Positions 37,483-46,718 of a DNA stretch of 58,867 bases are shown here, in pieces. The stretch spans positions 1 through 58,867 of the forward strand of contig JAUNGE010000017.1 in assembly GCA_030524675.1 (NCBI GenBank). Reading direction: 5' to 3'. Source of the DNA: a bacterium. GTDB lineage: Bacteria > Bacillota > Clostridia > Lachnospirales > Lachnospiraceae. A model generated the notes under the pieces. It searched no databases, was not told the DNA's origin, and saw only the letters and a program-made list of their open reading frames with translations. A program made the position numbers and the translations under genes. Within the stretch, counting starts at the first letter, position 1. Every line of letters begins with the position of its first letter.

Positions 37483-38580
37483 ATGATTACCATACAAGAA
37501 ACGATCTCACTCCCTCAGACTTACCCGCTTGACCGGCTTGGAAAGCCGGAGGACCTTCTCTTTTTTGATATAGAGACAACTGGTTTTTCCGCTGATTCCT
37601 CGCAGCTTTATCTGATTGGCTGCACCTATTACAGAGAACAGGAATGGCATCTGATTCAGTGGTTTGCCGACTCTCCTGACAGTGAGATTGAACTGCTGCA
37701 TGCCTTCTTCAAACTGCTCTCAGAATTCAAAACAGTTGTCCATTTCAACGGGGATGGTTTTGACATTCCTTACCTTCAGAAACGCTGTGCCAAATTTCAC
37801 CTTACTTACGACTTTTCCAAAGTATCCAGCATTGATATCTACAAAAAATTTCGTCCTTATAAAAAACTTCTGGGCCTTGCAAATACCAAGCAGAAAAGTG
37901 TGGAAACCTTTCTCGGAGTCAGCCGTGAAGATATGTTTGGCGGCGGCGAGCTGATTGTCGTCTATTATGATTACCTGCGCACCAAAAATGAACAGGCACT
38001 CCGTCTTCTGCTTCTGCACAATGCAGACGATCTAAAAGGAATGCCGTCCATTCTCCCTGCGCTGTATTATCCTGATTTTCTGGAATCTTCCTTTTGTCTA
38101 CATACACAAAAGCAACAGACTGAGGCAGACGGCGGACACACACTGACTGTCCAGCTCAAAAGCGATTTTTCCATTCCCATCGCCTTTGACGCTGTGTCTC
38201 CTTACGGGCAGCTGCAGGCCAATGCCAATCTCCTGACTCTGCGGATTCCCCTTTTCTCGGGAACCCTCAAGTATTTCTACTCTGACTATAAAAATTACTA
38301 TTACCTTCCCGCGGAAGACCGCGCCATCCATAAAAGCGTAGGAGAATTTGTGGACAAATCTGCCAGAAAACAGGCAACTGCTCAAACCTGTTATCTCAAG
38401 ACATCCGGACTTTTTTTCAAACAGCCGGCGCCTATTTTTGAGCCTTCCTTTGGAAGAGACCGAAAAACTGCTTCTCAGTATGTAAAATACTGTGACACCC
38501 TGTTTGACAATTCAAAAACCTGCAGCCAGTTTGCTCACTGTATCCTGGAAGCGGCTGTCTCTGCGAATCCCCTCCGTTAA
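37483..38580 (+). CDS. RNase H-like (YprB-type) putative exonuclease
   Basis: A 365-residue protein with an RNase_H_2 (PF13482) domain. The DEDD-type catalytic residues are suggested by LLFFDIETTGFSADSSQLYL and VVHFNGDGFDIPYLQKRC; a later Asp is in LLLHNADDLKGM. B. subtilis YprB is the closest named relative that comes to mind; no enzymatic activity is claimed here. CAGGAGG is seven bases before the ATG at 37483. Upstream sequence that stays in frame to 37294 overlaps the promoter and is not coding. It ends 119 bp from the convergent AraC gene. Confidence 0.8.
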   Translation: MITIQETISLPQTYPLDRLGKPEDLLFFDIETTGFSADSSQLYLIGCTYYREQEWHLIQWFADSPDSEIELLHAFFKLLSEFKTVVHFNGDGFDIPYLQKRCAKFHLTYDFSKVSSIDIYKKFRPYKKLLGLANTKQKSVETFLGVSREDMFGGGELIVVYYDYLRTKNEQALRLLLLHNADDLKGMPSILPALYYPDFLESSFCLHTQKQQTEADGGHTLTVQLKSDFSIPIAFDAVSPYGQLQANANLLTLRIPLFSGTLKYFYSDYKNYYYLPAEDRAIHKSVGEFVDKSARKQATAQTCYLKTSGLFFKQPAPIFEPSFGRDRKTASQYVKYCDTLFDNSKTCSQFAHCILEAAVSANPLR

Positions 38581-38699
38581 AAAATCTCTCCAGTTAAAGG
38601 ATGAAGGAGCATTGCAAGTGCACTGCAGCGACATTCCTGAATTTGCATGGCTTGCATTTCGATTTTTGGCACGGAAACAAACCACCCAAGGTCATCCTC

Positions 38700-39563
38700 T
38701 CAAATCATCTCTGGACTCTTCCGATACTGCCCTGGAGACATACCTTTCGCTTTTCGGAAAGCGTCCCCAAAATAATTGCCATCGTTAAATCCGCACTGAC
38801 AGGCAATTTCCGTCACAGAGGCGTCCGTTTTTAGCAGCAACAGTGATGCCTCTTTGATGCGAACCTGATTCAGATATTCCTTAAATCCCAGTCCTGTCAC
38901 TTTTTTAAACTTTCTGGAAAAATAGGTAGGACTCATATGTACCATCCGTGCCATATCATCCAGCATAATCGTTCTGGAAAAGTTCTGACAGATATAGGCC
39001 GCCGCCTTCTGAATCGCCTGTTCTGTGGAATTTTCATCCGCTGGAAGCAAATCCGTATAGAGATTCATGGCGCCATACCGCCCTGCAAAAATCAGCAGCT
39101 CAAACAGATAAATTTTCTTTAAAAACTCGGTATATTCATCCACCTGATTAGAGACAAATTCCATTTTTCTAAGCAGGTCTTCCACATAATCCCGCCTTGC
39201 CATCGGAATTGTCACCCTCACGTTGGAAAACAACTTCTTCACAGCCTCTTCTCCGCACTCTTTCTTCAAAATAGATAAAAACTGCTCTGAAAAATATACG
39301 ACAAAGCGCTCATTATTTCCCCGCGCATACTCTGTCACACGATGAATTTCCAGAGGAGTCAGAAATATCATGTCACCTGCTTTTGTCTTGTATAGAGTAT
39401 GATTGATAAAAACTTTGGATTCTCCTGATTTCAGATATCCAACCTCATAATACGAATGATAATGTGCCTCTGGCATAGTTTGATTGTTCTCGTATCCTTT
39501 TCTGATAATCTTAAATTCTCCTGCTGCAGCCGCATCACTCAGACACACCCGCTCTTTTTCCAT
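38700..39563 (-). CDS. AraC-family transcriptional regulator
   Basis: A 287-residue regulator. The N-terminal part is a cupin-like sensor domain (PEAHYHSYYEVGYLKSGES, GDMIFLTPLEIHRV). The C-terminal part is two helix-turn-helix units: IMLDDMARMVHMSPTYFSRK and DASVTEIACQCGFNDGNYFG, ending FRKAKGMSPGQYRKS. Such proteins usually answer to a sugar or related ligand. No sugar operon is adjacent, so the target is unknown. Its start overlaps the end of the DUF5662 gene upstream by 25 bp, which suggests co-transcription. Confidence 0.9.
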   Translation of the reverse strand: MEKERVCLSDAAAAGEFKIIRKGYENNQTMPEAHYHSYYEVGYLKSGESKVFINHTLYKTKAGDMIFLTPLEIHRVTEYARGNNERFVVYFSEQFLSILKKECGEEAVKKLFSNVRVTIPMARRDYVEDLLRKMEFVSNQVDEYTEFLKKIYLFELLIFAGRYGAMNLYTDLLPADENSTEQAIQKAAAYICQNFSRTIMLDDMARMVHMSPTYFSRKFKKVTGLGFKEYLNQVRIKEASLLLLKTDASVTEIACQCGFNDGNYFGDAFRKAKGMSPGQYRKSPEMI

Positions 39564-40228
39564 CCCGATATTCCTCCCTTCCTGTTGCCTTTCTTCTGTC
39601 CTGCTTTATTCCTCTCCTGTTTTATCCTGTTATTCTCCTGCCTCTTTTTATTCTTTTTCTGTCTTATCTTGCTTTTTTCCTGTCTCAATACTTTTCTAAT
39701 ATAGCGAAATGTTTTCTCCTCGCCCTCTCTTGCCAGCATCTTCAAGATTTTTTCCAGCCATGCTCTGGTTTTGGGGTGAATTACAATATAATCCTTCGTT
39801 TTGGCATAATATTCCCATGGTGATGCATCTGTATAGGCCTCTTTTTTGTAGACTTTTGATGCTGCAATCCTGTCCATCACCATCTCCATCACATAACACA
39901 GAGGCATTTCCATTCCCTGCAGTCCTTCCTCTTTCTTGACAGAAAAGTCAATCCAATATTCAAAATGATGCCTGTTTCTTCCTTTATGATGCAGCCATGC
40001 AGCAGAATAACCAAGAGCCTCCTTTTCTGCTGCATTCGGACTCCTGCTGCCGCCCTGATAATACCGAATTCCGGTCAAAAACTCTGTTGGGCTGTACTTT
40101 GACAGGTCATGCAACAGCCCCTGCTTATAAAGTCCAACTCGAAAGCAGTTCTTCATCACTTCCCATTTATGTCTATTGATTGTGAGGAAATGTCCCCATC
40201 CATTGTTCCATAATTCTGACAGTTTCAT
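39539..40228 (-). CDS. DUF5662-like protein with basic low-complexity tail
   Basis: A 229-residue protein whose first 170 residues match DUF5662-type proteins: a His-rich helical fold with HFLTINRHKWEVMKNCFRVG, LLHDLSKYSPTEFLTGIRYY and AWLHHKGRNRHHFEYWID. The His/Asp pattern hints at a metal site of the HD type, which is inference. The last 50 residues are a Lys/Arg/Gln-rich tail (QKKNKKRQENNRIKQERN) encoded by repetitive purine-rich DNA like the spacers of this genome; it may be a late extension of the frame. It overlaps the AraC gene start. Confidence 0.75.
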   Translation of the reverse strand: MKLSELWNNGWGHFLTINRHKWEVMKNCFRVGLYKQGLLHDLSKYSPTEFLTGIRYYQGGSRSPNAAEKEALGYSAAWLHHKGRNRHHFEYWIDFSVKKEEGLQGMEMPLCYVMEMVMDRIAASKVYKKEAYTDASPWEYYAKTKDYIVIHPKTRAWLEKILKMLAREGEEKTFRYIRKVLRQEKSKIRQKKNKKRQENNRIKQERNKAGQKKGNRKGGISGWKKSGCV

Positions 40229-40403
40229 GTAAATACCCCTTTCTGTTCACCATACTACTACGAAAATCCACTTTTGTCCATGCAGAATCCGTTTCCATCT
40301 GATTTTTGCTGGAAGGCGCGAACGACGCTCTCCACATTTTTTTGCGTATAAAGTAATTTTTTCGATTCTTTTTGTAAAATTTTATTGAGAAGTACAAAAT
40401 CAT

Positions 40404-40432
40404 TTGACAGTTTTCCAAAATTATGCTATTCT
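40404..40432 (+). promoter_or_regulatory. strong sigma-A promoter for the cold shock gene
   Basis: Consensus TTGACA (40404-40409), 17-bp spacer, TATTCT (40427-40432) preceded by TG and one base (extended -10). The leader of about 50 nt can fold through GTTGC/GCAAC, and GGAGG precedes the ATG. Confidence 0.85.
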
Positions 40433-40491
40433 ATAGCAAGTTGCTAATAACAGCAACATGTTCAATTTTTTAATTTTTTGGAGGTATCAAA

Positions 40492-40692
40492 ATGCATAAA
40501 GGTACAGTTAAGTGGTTCAACAACCAGAAGGGCTATGGATTCATTTCTGACGAGCAGGGAAATGATGTATTCGTTCATTATTCAGGTCTGAAGATGGAAG
40601 GCTTTAAGTCCTTAGAGGAAGGCGCTTCTGTTGAGTTCGACGTAGTAAACGGCGCTAAGGGACCGCAGGCAACCAACGTAGTTAAATTATAA
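40492..40692 (+). CDS. csp: cold shock protein (CspA family)
   Basis: A 66-residue single cold-shock domain that binds single-stranded RNA and DNA and melts RNA structure. Both nucleic-acid-binding motifs are present: KGYGFIS (RNP1) and DVFVHYS (RNP2), with [11 protein letters not shown] before them. The strong extended promoter, GGAGG site and terminator suggest an abundantly expressed single-gene unit. Which Csp paralogue it is cannot be told. Confidence 0.95.
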   Translation: MHKGTVKWFNNQKGYGFISDEQGNDVFVHYSGLKMEGFKSLEEGASVEFDVVNGAKGPQATNVVKL

Positions 40693-40788
40693 TCATATAA
40701 ATTCCGCGTACCTTTTTTTATAATATATAATTTCGATTTTATATTTGAATTAAGAGATAACCGAACTTTTTCATGATTACAATTCGAG

Positions 40789-40828
40789 AGGGGCTGTTCT
40801 TTTTCACCAAAAGGGACAGTCCTTTTTG
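40789..40828 (+). terminator. intrinsic terminator after csp
   Basis: AGGGGCTGTTC and GGGACAGTCCT pair over about nine positions with two G-U pairs around a 13-nt loop, then TTTTTGTTT. It lies about 100 bp after the csp stop. Confidence 0.65.
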
Positions 40829-40865
40829 TTTGGTTTCAGATTGTTCTAAACCAAAAACTAACAAT

Positions 40866-40904
40866 GGGCTGCGGGCAGAACATTTTTTGTTCTGCCCGCA
40901 GCCC
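40866..40904. other. perfect 16-17 bp GC-rich hairpin between csp and hslO
   Basis: GGGCTGCGGGCAGAAC and GTTCTGCCCGCAGCCC are exact complements around an A-T6 loop. No good T tract follows on either strand. It may be a bidirectional terminator for the converging csp and hslO transcripts, though csp already has one at 40789. The rest of the 334-bp gap (40693-41026) shows nothing else. Confidence 0.6.
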
Positions 40905-41026
40905 GATTTCCGTTATATGCATCAGACCACACCCTGGTATTTGATTCTTTGTATTTGATTTTTTATCCAAATTTTGATACCTGGTTTTCGGGCGCCTGGG
41001 ATGTCTGGCTTTTTCATCTCTTATTT

Positions 41027-41911
41027 TTAGTCTCTTGTTGCCAATTCCAGCAGCTCTTTTAACTCATCCACAGAAAACGCATAATTCTTATTGCAGAAAT
41101 GACAGTTCACTTCGATCTCTTTTCCCTCATCAATCATCTCTTGCAATTCTTTTCTTCCTATGCTGATTAACGCCTTTGCCACTCTCTGCTTCTCACAGTT
41201 GCAGTAGAAAGATGCCGGAATCTTGTCCAAGATTTCCAGCCCAAACTCGCCAAGTACATATTCCAGAATGGTCTCCGGTGTATTTCCCACATCCATCAGA
41301 GCTGTGACAGAACTGATTTCACCAAGTTTCTTCTCCAGTTTATCAATCACTGCTTCCTCTGCTCCTGGCATCAGCTGAATGATAAAACCGCCCGCCTGGC
41401 GCACTGTATTGTCCTTATTCATCAGGACTCCCAACGCTACAGAAGACGGCGTCTGCTCAGAAGTCGCATAGTAATAGGTCAAATCTTCTGCAATTTCCCC
41501 AGACACCAGAATGGTCTGTCCCACATATGGTTCCTTTAATCCGATATCCTTAATGACACTCAGCACGCCGACGCCCAGAGCACCTCCAACATCCAGCTTT
41601 CCTTTTTCATTCGGCGGCAGCATGACCTCCGGATTGAACACATATCCCTTCACCCTTCCTTTGGAATCCGCTGTCACAGTCAGCCCTCCAATCGGACCAT
41701 CTCCCTGAATCTTGATAGTCAGGATATCTGCATCTCCCTTCATCGTCACACCCATCATAGCACCTGCCGTTAAAAGACGTCCCAGGGCGGCTGTCGCCAC
41801 CGGACTTGTATTGTGGGCACTTCTCGCGTATTCTACCAAATCTCTCGTTGTCGCAGCAAAAGCACGAATCTGGCCTTCTGCTGCCGTTGCTCTGATAATA
41901 TAATCTGCCAT
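41027..41911 (-). CDS. hslO: redox-regulated holdase chaperone Hsp33
   Basis: Hsp33 is switched on by oxidation, when it releases zinc and binds unfolded proteins. The four zinc cysteines are at about residues 237, 239, 270 and 273 (FYCNCEKQRV and NCHFCNKNYAF). The N-terminal domain starts DYIIRATAAEGQIRAFAATT and includes GRLLTAGAMMGVTMKGDAD. Length 294 is normal. It follows the methyltransferase gene with 17 bp between them and shares its promoter. Confidence 0.95.
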   Translation of the reverse strand: MADYIIRATAAEGQIRAFAATTRDLVEYARSAHNTSPVATAALGRLLTAGAMMGVTMKGDADILTIKIQGDGPIGGLTVTADSKGRVKGYVFNPEVMLPPNEKGKLDVGGALGVGVLSVIKDIGLKEPYVGQTILVSGEIAEDLTYYYATSEQTPSSVALGVLMNKDNTVRQAGGFIIQLMPGAEEAVIDKLEKKLGEISSVTALMDVGNTPETILEYVLGEFGLEILDKIPASFYCNCEKQRVAKALISIGRKELQEMIDEGKEIEVNCHFCNKNYAFSVDELKELLELATRD

Positions 41912-41928
41912 TGTTATCCTGTCTCCTT

Positions 41929-42729
41929 TTAATTGTTTGTTTTACTTTTTCCCTGCTCCCTCGCAATGATATACATTCTTTCCGAATTCTCGCGCACGGG
42001 TTCCCGCGTAAATGCATCATAGGCAGCCACAAATTCCATGCCTGCCTCTTTTATGGCACATATAACTTCGTCCAGAGAATATGCTCTCTGATAATGTGTT
42101 TCCTGAAAACGCAGGTATTTCTTTCCTTCTGTTTTTCCTTCTGTTCCGCACACTTTATCTTCCCGAATGAACAAGGTCAAATCATATTCATTGATCCGCT
42201 CCTCCTCGTCATAAAAATTTTCCCAGATAAAGCTGCTCTCCTCTCTATTTTCCGCAATCGTGGACTGCCCCAGGACAGTCCGGTATTTATACTCTGTGTT
42301 CATATCAAAAATAAAAACGCCGCCAGGGTCGAGATATAGATTTGCAAGACGAATCACCTGTACTAGGTCCTGATACTCCAGAATATAATTCATGGAATCA
42401 CAGATACTCACTACCGCCCGCACTGTACCATAAAGCTCAAATTCTCTCATATCCTGCTGCAGATACAGAATGTCCAGGCCAGATTCCGCCCTCTTTTCCA
42501 TAGCAATCTCCAGCATCTCCTCCGAATAGTCCACTCCAATCATATCATACCCATTTTCGGCCAGAATCTCTGTCGCGCTTCCCGTCCCGCATCCCAAATC
42601 CAGAACCAGGCCATCAGAAATACCTTCCTCCTGGAGAAGTCCAGTCAGATACGCACACCACTCTTTGTAAGGAATATTGTCCATGAACATGTCATAGACC
42701 ATGGCAAAACTGGTGTATGCTTCCTCCAT
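41929..42729 (-). CDS. class I SAM-dependent methyltransferase
   Basis: A 266-residue methyltransferase with the SAM motif LVLDLGCGTGSATEILAENG and the acidic loop MIGVDYSEEMLEIA. It begins EEAYTSFAMVYDMFMDNIPY, a pattern shared with many uncharacterised small-molecule methyltransferases next to hslO in Clostridia. The substrate is unknown. GGAGGA is nine bases before the ATG at 42729, and a promoter lies at 42796-42824. Confidence 0.88.
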   Translation of the reverse strand: MEEAYTSFAMVYDMFMDNIPYKEWCAYLTGLLQEEGISDGLVLDLGCGTGSATEILAENGYDMIGVDYSEEMLEIAMEKRAESGLDILYLQQDMREFELYGTVRAVVSICDSMNYILEYQDLVQVIRLANLYLDPGGVFIFDMNTEYKYRTVLGQSTIAENREESSFIWENFYDEEERINEYDLTLFIREDKVCGTEGKTEGKKYLRFQETHYQRAYSLDEVICAIKEAGMEFVAAYDAFTREPVRENSERMYIIAREQGKSKTNN

Positions 42730-42795
42730 TTTCTGTTTCCTCCTTTCCACATTCCTTCCTATCAGCATTTCTTTCTTGTCTTCCCAATCTTTCTA

Positions 42796-42824
42796 ATAAT
42801 ATCACCAAACTTCTCTGAATACAA
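42796..42824 (-). promoter_or_regulatory. sigma-A promoter for the methyltransferase-hslO pair
   Basis: TTGTAT (42819-42824) and TATTAT (42796-42801) with a 17-bp spacer and TG one base before the -10, on the minus strand. Confidence 0.7.
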
Positions 42825-42881
42825 GATGCAGGAAAAATACCTTTCTATTTACTTAATTTTCTTTTATAGAAGACATAAATA

Positions 42882-42960
42882 CAGCTCTGCTTCCATACAG
42901 AAATATATCATAACATAAATGCAGCATGTACAAATATATCCATATGGAAATGCAGAGCTG
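42882..42960. repeat. 79-bp inverted-repeat element in a 660-bp gene-free gap
   Basis: CAGCTCTGC-TTCCATA at the left and TATGGAA-AT-GCAGAGCTG at the right are complementary apart from two extra bases, and enclose about 45 bp of AT-rich sequence. The rest of the gap (42961-43303) is AT-rich. It contains a minus-strand hairpin at 43174-43206 followed by T7 (43166-43172). No gene is recognised; a plus-strand 73-codon frame at 43004 lacks coding features. Confidence 0.5.
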
Positions 42961-43165
42961 AAACTACACTCATCGCCCATCAAACAAACCAGATAATAAA
43001 CAGGTGATATTGATAATTTTGATATTTATTTGGTTTTTACTCTATGTATTTAAAATGCAGATTTTGTGTCAAATTTGTGTCAGAACGTGTGTTCAATACA
43101 CACTTTTATGGAAAATTTCCTTTTTACTAAAAGCCGCAATCCCTGATAAATTCAAGGAAAACTGC

Positions 43166-43206
43166 AAAAAAACCCCCATCTGCTACATATTCATAACAGA
43201 CAGGGG
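43166..43206 (-). terminator. orphan terminator-like hairpin
   Basis: On the minus strand CCCCTGTCTG and CAGATGGGGG pair with a small internal mismatch, and TTTTTTT follows. No minus-strand gene is seen upstream of it, so what it would terminate is unclear. Confidence 0.4.
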
Positions 43207-43303
43207 CTTAAAAAGGGGAGGATAAGTATTTAACTTTATCTTTTGTTTCTATCCCTAGTATTGCCGCTGCTGGAAATCTTATACCTATTTTTGAAAAAAT
43301 ATT

Positions 43304-43332
43304 TTGCAATATTCGCATTTTTGGTATATACT
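43304..43332 (+). promoter_or_regulatory. sigma-A promoter for the SEC-C gene
   Basis: TTGCAA (43304-43309) and TATACT (43327-43332), 17 bp apart. The gene starts about 55 bases beyond the expected start of transcription. Confidence 0.7.
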
Positions 43333-43392
43333 AGGTTCAAGCACGCAAATGCGGCTTTCTATCAATGAATCAGAATAAAGGATGGAGAAGAA

Positions 43393-43905
43393 ATGGCTAT
43401 TTTAGAAACATGGAGAAACCTTGCATATGGCGAGGGATTAAATGACAAAGAACGCGAGCAGTTCTGGGCTGGTTATTTTACCATTGAAAAAGGAATCTAT
43501 GAGCAGATTCTTTCTAACCCAACCGAAGTAATTACCGGAACCGTAAAAGAGCTGGCTGAAAAATACAACACGGAAGTCCTGATTATGACTGGTTTTCTGG
43601 ATGGTATCAATGAAAGCTTAAAAGGCTACGAGAACCCAATTGATACTATGGAAGAGGATACTGAAGTTAAGATTGAAATTGACCCAGAAAAACTGTACTA
43701 CAACATGGTAGAAGCAAAGGCTTCCTGGCTGTACAATCTGCCGCAGTGGAACGATATTCTTACGGAAGAGAAAAGAAAAGAGCTGTACAAGGCACAGAAG
43801 ATTTCTGGCACTGTACGCCGTGAAGGACACAAGATCTATCCAAACGATCCATGTCCATGCGGCAGTGGAAAGAAATACAAAAAATGCTGCGGAAAGAACC
43901 AGTAA
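43393..43905 (+). CDS. SEC-C zinc-motif protein
   Basis: A 170-residue protein with a C-terminal SEC-C motif ([19 protein letters not shown]), the zinc-binding module first seen at the end of SecA. The N-terminal 110 residues are helical ([20 protein letters not shown]) and not recognised as a named domain. Similar stand-alone proteins occur in related genomes without a known role. The module often contacts ribosomes or SecB in SecA, so a translation-linked role is possible but unproven. It has its own promoter. No terminator was found downstream. Confidence 0.8.
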   Translation: MAILETWRNLAYGEGLNDKEREQFWAGYFTIEKGIYEQILSNPTEVITGTVKELAEKYNTEVLIMTGFLDGINESLKGYENPIDTMEEDTEVKIEIDPEKLYYNMVEAKASWLYNLPQWNDILTEEKRKELYKAQKISGTVRREGHKIYPNDPCPCGSGKKYKKCCGKNQ

Positions 43906-44354
43906 TTTTCTCTCTGATTCTGTGTATTGAACGTCTTTCATGGACTACAGGGAATATGTCAGACATCATCAGATACATGGCACAGGAATGTCTTAACAGG
44001 GCAGTTTTCCTGATGAGACAGGACTATTTTACAAGGTTTTGACGCGAGCCTAATGCTATCGCTAATGAATACAAAGGTATCCTGGATAGTAAAAGTTTTA
44101 TAAAAACTCATGAGTCTTATATGTTTTCGAGCATATTTGAAAGTAAATGTATATAAAAAACAGGATTTCGCTGTTAGAGTGTCAGAAGATGCACTGAAAG
44201 TAGATGAAAATAATACTTTTGATGCATCTTTTCTCTATGCAGAAATTTTTTGCACAGTTTTGCTCAGTTTTCCAGATTTGCTCATTTATAGAAAATAATA
44301 CAAAAATAACACCAAAATCATACATCATACAACACAGATTTTCAGGAGGTTCTT
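43906..44354. other. 449-bp AT-rich gap without a recognised gene
   Basis: Between the SEC-C gene and the ABC-class ATPase gene. Short frames in all directions have no ribosome sites or known motifs. The only clear signal is the strong AGGAGG just before the gene at 44355. Confidence 0.5.
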
Positions 44355-46073
44355 ATGATTTCATCCAACGAGCTCCGGCAGAAACTTCTCTCTGTCGATC
44401 ATAAAAGTTATCCGGCGTACAAATCTCTCACAGGGAATTATGCTTTCACAGGATTTACCCTGTCTATTGACCACGTACAGGGAGACCCTTTTGCGGCACC
44501 ATCCCGCCTGACACTCTCCATCCCCTACGCTTATGCCGGATTTTCCGCAGGATTCCCTGGGCAGCCGCATCTTCGCATTGCACTCGAAGATTATCTTCTG
44601 AGACGTTTCGGAAAAGAAATTACCCGTTTCAGTTTTAAAGCGCAGGGGTCAGGAAAAAGTGGTCTGATTACTGTGAGCCGTCCTGGTCAGGAAATTCTGG
44701 AGCGAACTGCCTGTCAGCTCAACCAGTCCAAAAATACGATTGAAGTTCATTTTTCTGTGGGATTTCCGGCAAATGGACGCACAATCAATGCCAAAGAACT
44801 GGAAAAAATTCTGTTTGACTTTCTTCCAAAGGCTGTCATAAATGTTTTCTCTAAAAAGAGTCTTCCATCAAAAGAAATTCAGGAAGTTCTCTCGCTTGCA
44901 GAAGACCAGTATGCCATCCGCCGTGAGATGGCGGCGCGAAATCTCGTAGCCTTTGTGGCAGATGGCGCTGTGCTCCCGAGAGAAAGCGGCGTCTCCGATA
45001 AACCAATGAAATCCTGCGTCCCTTTTCAGTCTCCGGATAGCCTCTCTATCACACTTCCTCTGCCTGGAAAGCGCACTATCAGCGGAATGGGAATCCACAA
45101 GGGCATCACACTGATTGCTGGAGGCGGATACCATGGCAAATCCACACTTTTACAGGCGCTGGAACGCGGTGTCTATAATCACATTCTGGGTGATGGGCGC
45201 GAGTATGTTCTCACAGATGAGACTGCGCTAAAACTGCGTGCAGAAGATGGCCGCAAGATTTCTGATGTAGATATTTCTCTTTTTATCCGAGACTTGCCAA
45301 ACGGCAGAGACACAGCCTCTTTTTCTACGCTGGACGCCAGCGGAAGTACCTCTCAGGCAGCAAACATCATGGAGGGAATCGAGGCAGGAAGCCATCTTCT
45401 CTTAATTGATGAGGACACATCCGCCACCAACTTTATGGTGCGGGACGAACTGATGCAGCGCGTCATTTCCCACGACAAAGAACCAATCACTCCGTTTCTG
45501 GAGCGCGCAAAAGATTTATATGAACACTGTGACATCTCCACTATTCTGGTAGCCGGAAGCAGTGGTGCATATTTCTATATTGCGGACACCATCATCCAGA
45601 TGGACTGCTACCGCCCTGTAGACATCACAAAAGAAGTAAAACAGCTCCTGCCGGAGTACACAGCGCCTGCGCTCACGGCACCTCATTTCGTTATGCCGAC
45701 GAAAAAACGCAGCCTGGACCTCGGTGCTGCTTCCATGATGAAAAAATCTTACCGCGGCGACCATGTTCAGGAAGAACGCCTGAAAGTGAAGCTTACCGGA
45801 AACCGCTCCTTTGTCATCGGAAAAGACAATGTTGATCTGCGCTATGTGGAACAGCTTGTGGATGCGGAGCAGACCACTACCCTCTCCTACCTTCTGCGCT
45901 ATGCCAAAGAACATTATGAAGGCCAGAAAGCCGACCCTGTGCAGCTTGTAAAAATCCTTATGAGCAAGCTCGAAAAAGATGGTATTCTGTCGCTCTGCAA
46001 AACAAACTATTATCCGGCTGATTTTGCCATGCCGAGAACCTTGGAACTGTTCGCCTGCTTGAATCGTTACTAA
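44355..46073 (+). CDS. ABC-class ATPase (COG3044 type)
   Basis: A 572-residue predicted ATPase of the ABC class without membrane spans. The Walker A loop is TLIAGGGYHGKSTLLQALER; a signature-like DASGSTSQAANIMEGIEAGS precedes the Walker B strand HLLLIDEDTSATNFMVRDEL, and SSGAYFYIADTIIQMDCYRP follows. N-terminal sequence from about 1 to 230 (SIDHVQGDPFAAPSRLTLSI) is specific to this family. No function is established for it as far as I know. AGGAGG is well placed. It is followed 65 bp later by a Nudix gene on the same strand. Confidence 0.88.
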   Translation: MISSNELRQKLLSVDHKSYPAYKSLTGNYAFTGFTLSIDHVQGDPFAAPSRLTLSIPYAYAGFSAGFPGQPHLRIALEDYLLRRFGKEITRFSFKAQGSGKSGLITVSRPGQEILERTACQLNQSKNTIEVHFSVGFPANGRTINAKELEKILFDFLPKAVINVFSKKSLPSKEIQEVLSLAEDQYAIRREMAARNLVAFVADGAVLPRESGVSDKPMKSCVPFQSPDSLSITLPLPGKRTISGMGIHKGITLIAGGGYHGKSTLLQALERGVYNHILGDGREYVLTDETALKLRAEDGRKISDVDISLFIRDLPNGRDTASFSTLDASGSTSQAANIMEGIEAGSHLLLIDEDTSATNFMVRDELMQRVISHDKEPITPFLERAKDLYEHCDISTILVAGSSGAYFYIADTIIQMDCYRPVDITKEVKQLLPEYTAPALTAPHFVMPTKKRSLDLGAASMMKKSYRGDHVQEERLKVKLTGNRSFVIGKDNVDLRYVEQLVDAEQTTTLSYLLRYAKEHYEGQKADPVQLVKILMSKLEKDGILSLCKTNYYPADFAMPRTLELFACLNRY

Positions 46074-46138
46074 TGTGCTAACATGTTCGCCTTGCAGACT
46101 AGAATAGACAACATCAAATATATGAGGAAAACCCCGTT

Positions 46139-46609
46139 ATGAAAAATACATCTCTCTGCTATTTGGAAAAAGACGGATGCTATCTGATGCTTCATCGCAT
46201 CCGAAAAAAACAGGATGCCAACCAAGGAAAATGGATTGGCGTCGGCGGCAAGTTTGAAGAAAAAGAAAGTCCGGAAGACTGCGTGCTTCGTGAAGTTTTC
46301 GAGGAAACAGGACTTCATATGGATGCCGTGCAGTACCGCGGCATTGTCACTTTTGTCTCCGACGAATATGAAACCGAATATATGCATCTGTTTACCAGCA
46401 ATGCCTTCCATGGAACACTGCACGAATGTGACGAGGGCGTTTTGCAGTGGATTCCCAAAACAGAAATCGCAAACTTAACTCTCTGGGAAGGAGACAGGAT
46501 TTTCCTGCGTCTTCTCACACAAAATCTGCCTTTCTTCTCTTTAAAACTATGCTATCAGAAAGATACACTTATCCAGGCAGTTTTAAACGGAACTCCCCTG
46601 CTTCCATAA
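46139..46609 (+). CDS. MutT-like Nudix hydrolase
   Basis: A 156-residue Nudix protein close to 8-oxo-dGTP diphosphatases: SLCYLEKDGCYLMLHRIRKK, then GKWIGVGGKFEEKESPEDC leading into VLREVFEETGL. These proteins clean oxidised nucleotides from the pool, although substrate cannot be proven here. GAGGA lies 11 bases before the ATG. It probably shares a transcript with the ATPase gene upstream, ended by the terminator at 46719. Confidence 0.88.
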   Translation: MKNTSLCYLEKDGCYLMLHRIRKKQDANQGKWIGVGGKFEEKESPEDCVLREVFEETGLHMDAVQYRGIVTFVSDEYETEYMHLFTSNAFHGTLHECDEGVLQWIPKTEIANLTLWEGDRIFLRLLTQNLPFFSLKLCYQKDTLIQAVLNGTPLLP

Positions 46610-46718
46610 TTCTTTCGCTTCCATAGTTTCTTAGCTCCCATAATTCTTTTGCGTCTATTCTATAATTATTTATTTTAAATTCATCTAAAACGCCCATCTA
46701 TCCCATCTTTCACATCCA

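Noticed and set aside
43004-43225. 73-codon plus-strand frame in the gap before the SEC-C gene
   Set aside because: It is a hydrophobic/AT-driven composition without a good start, and it runs across the minus-strand hairpin.
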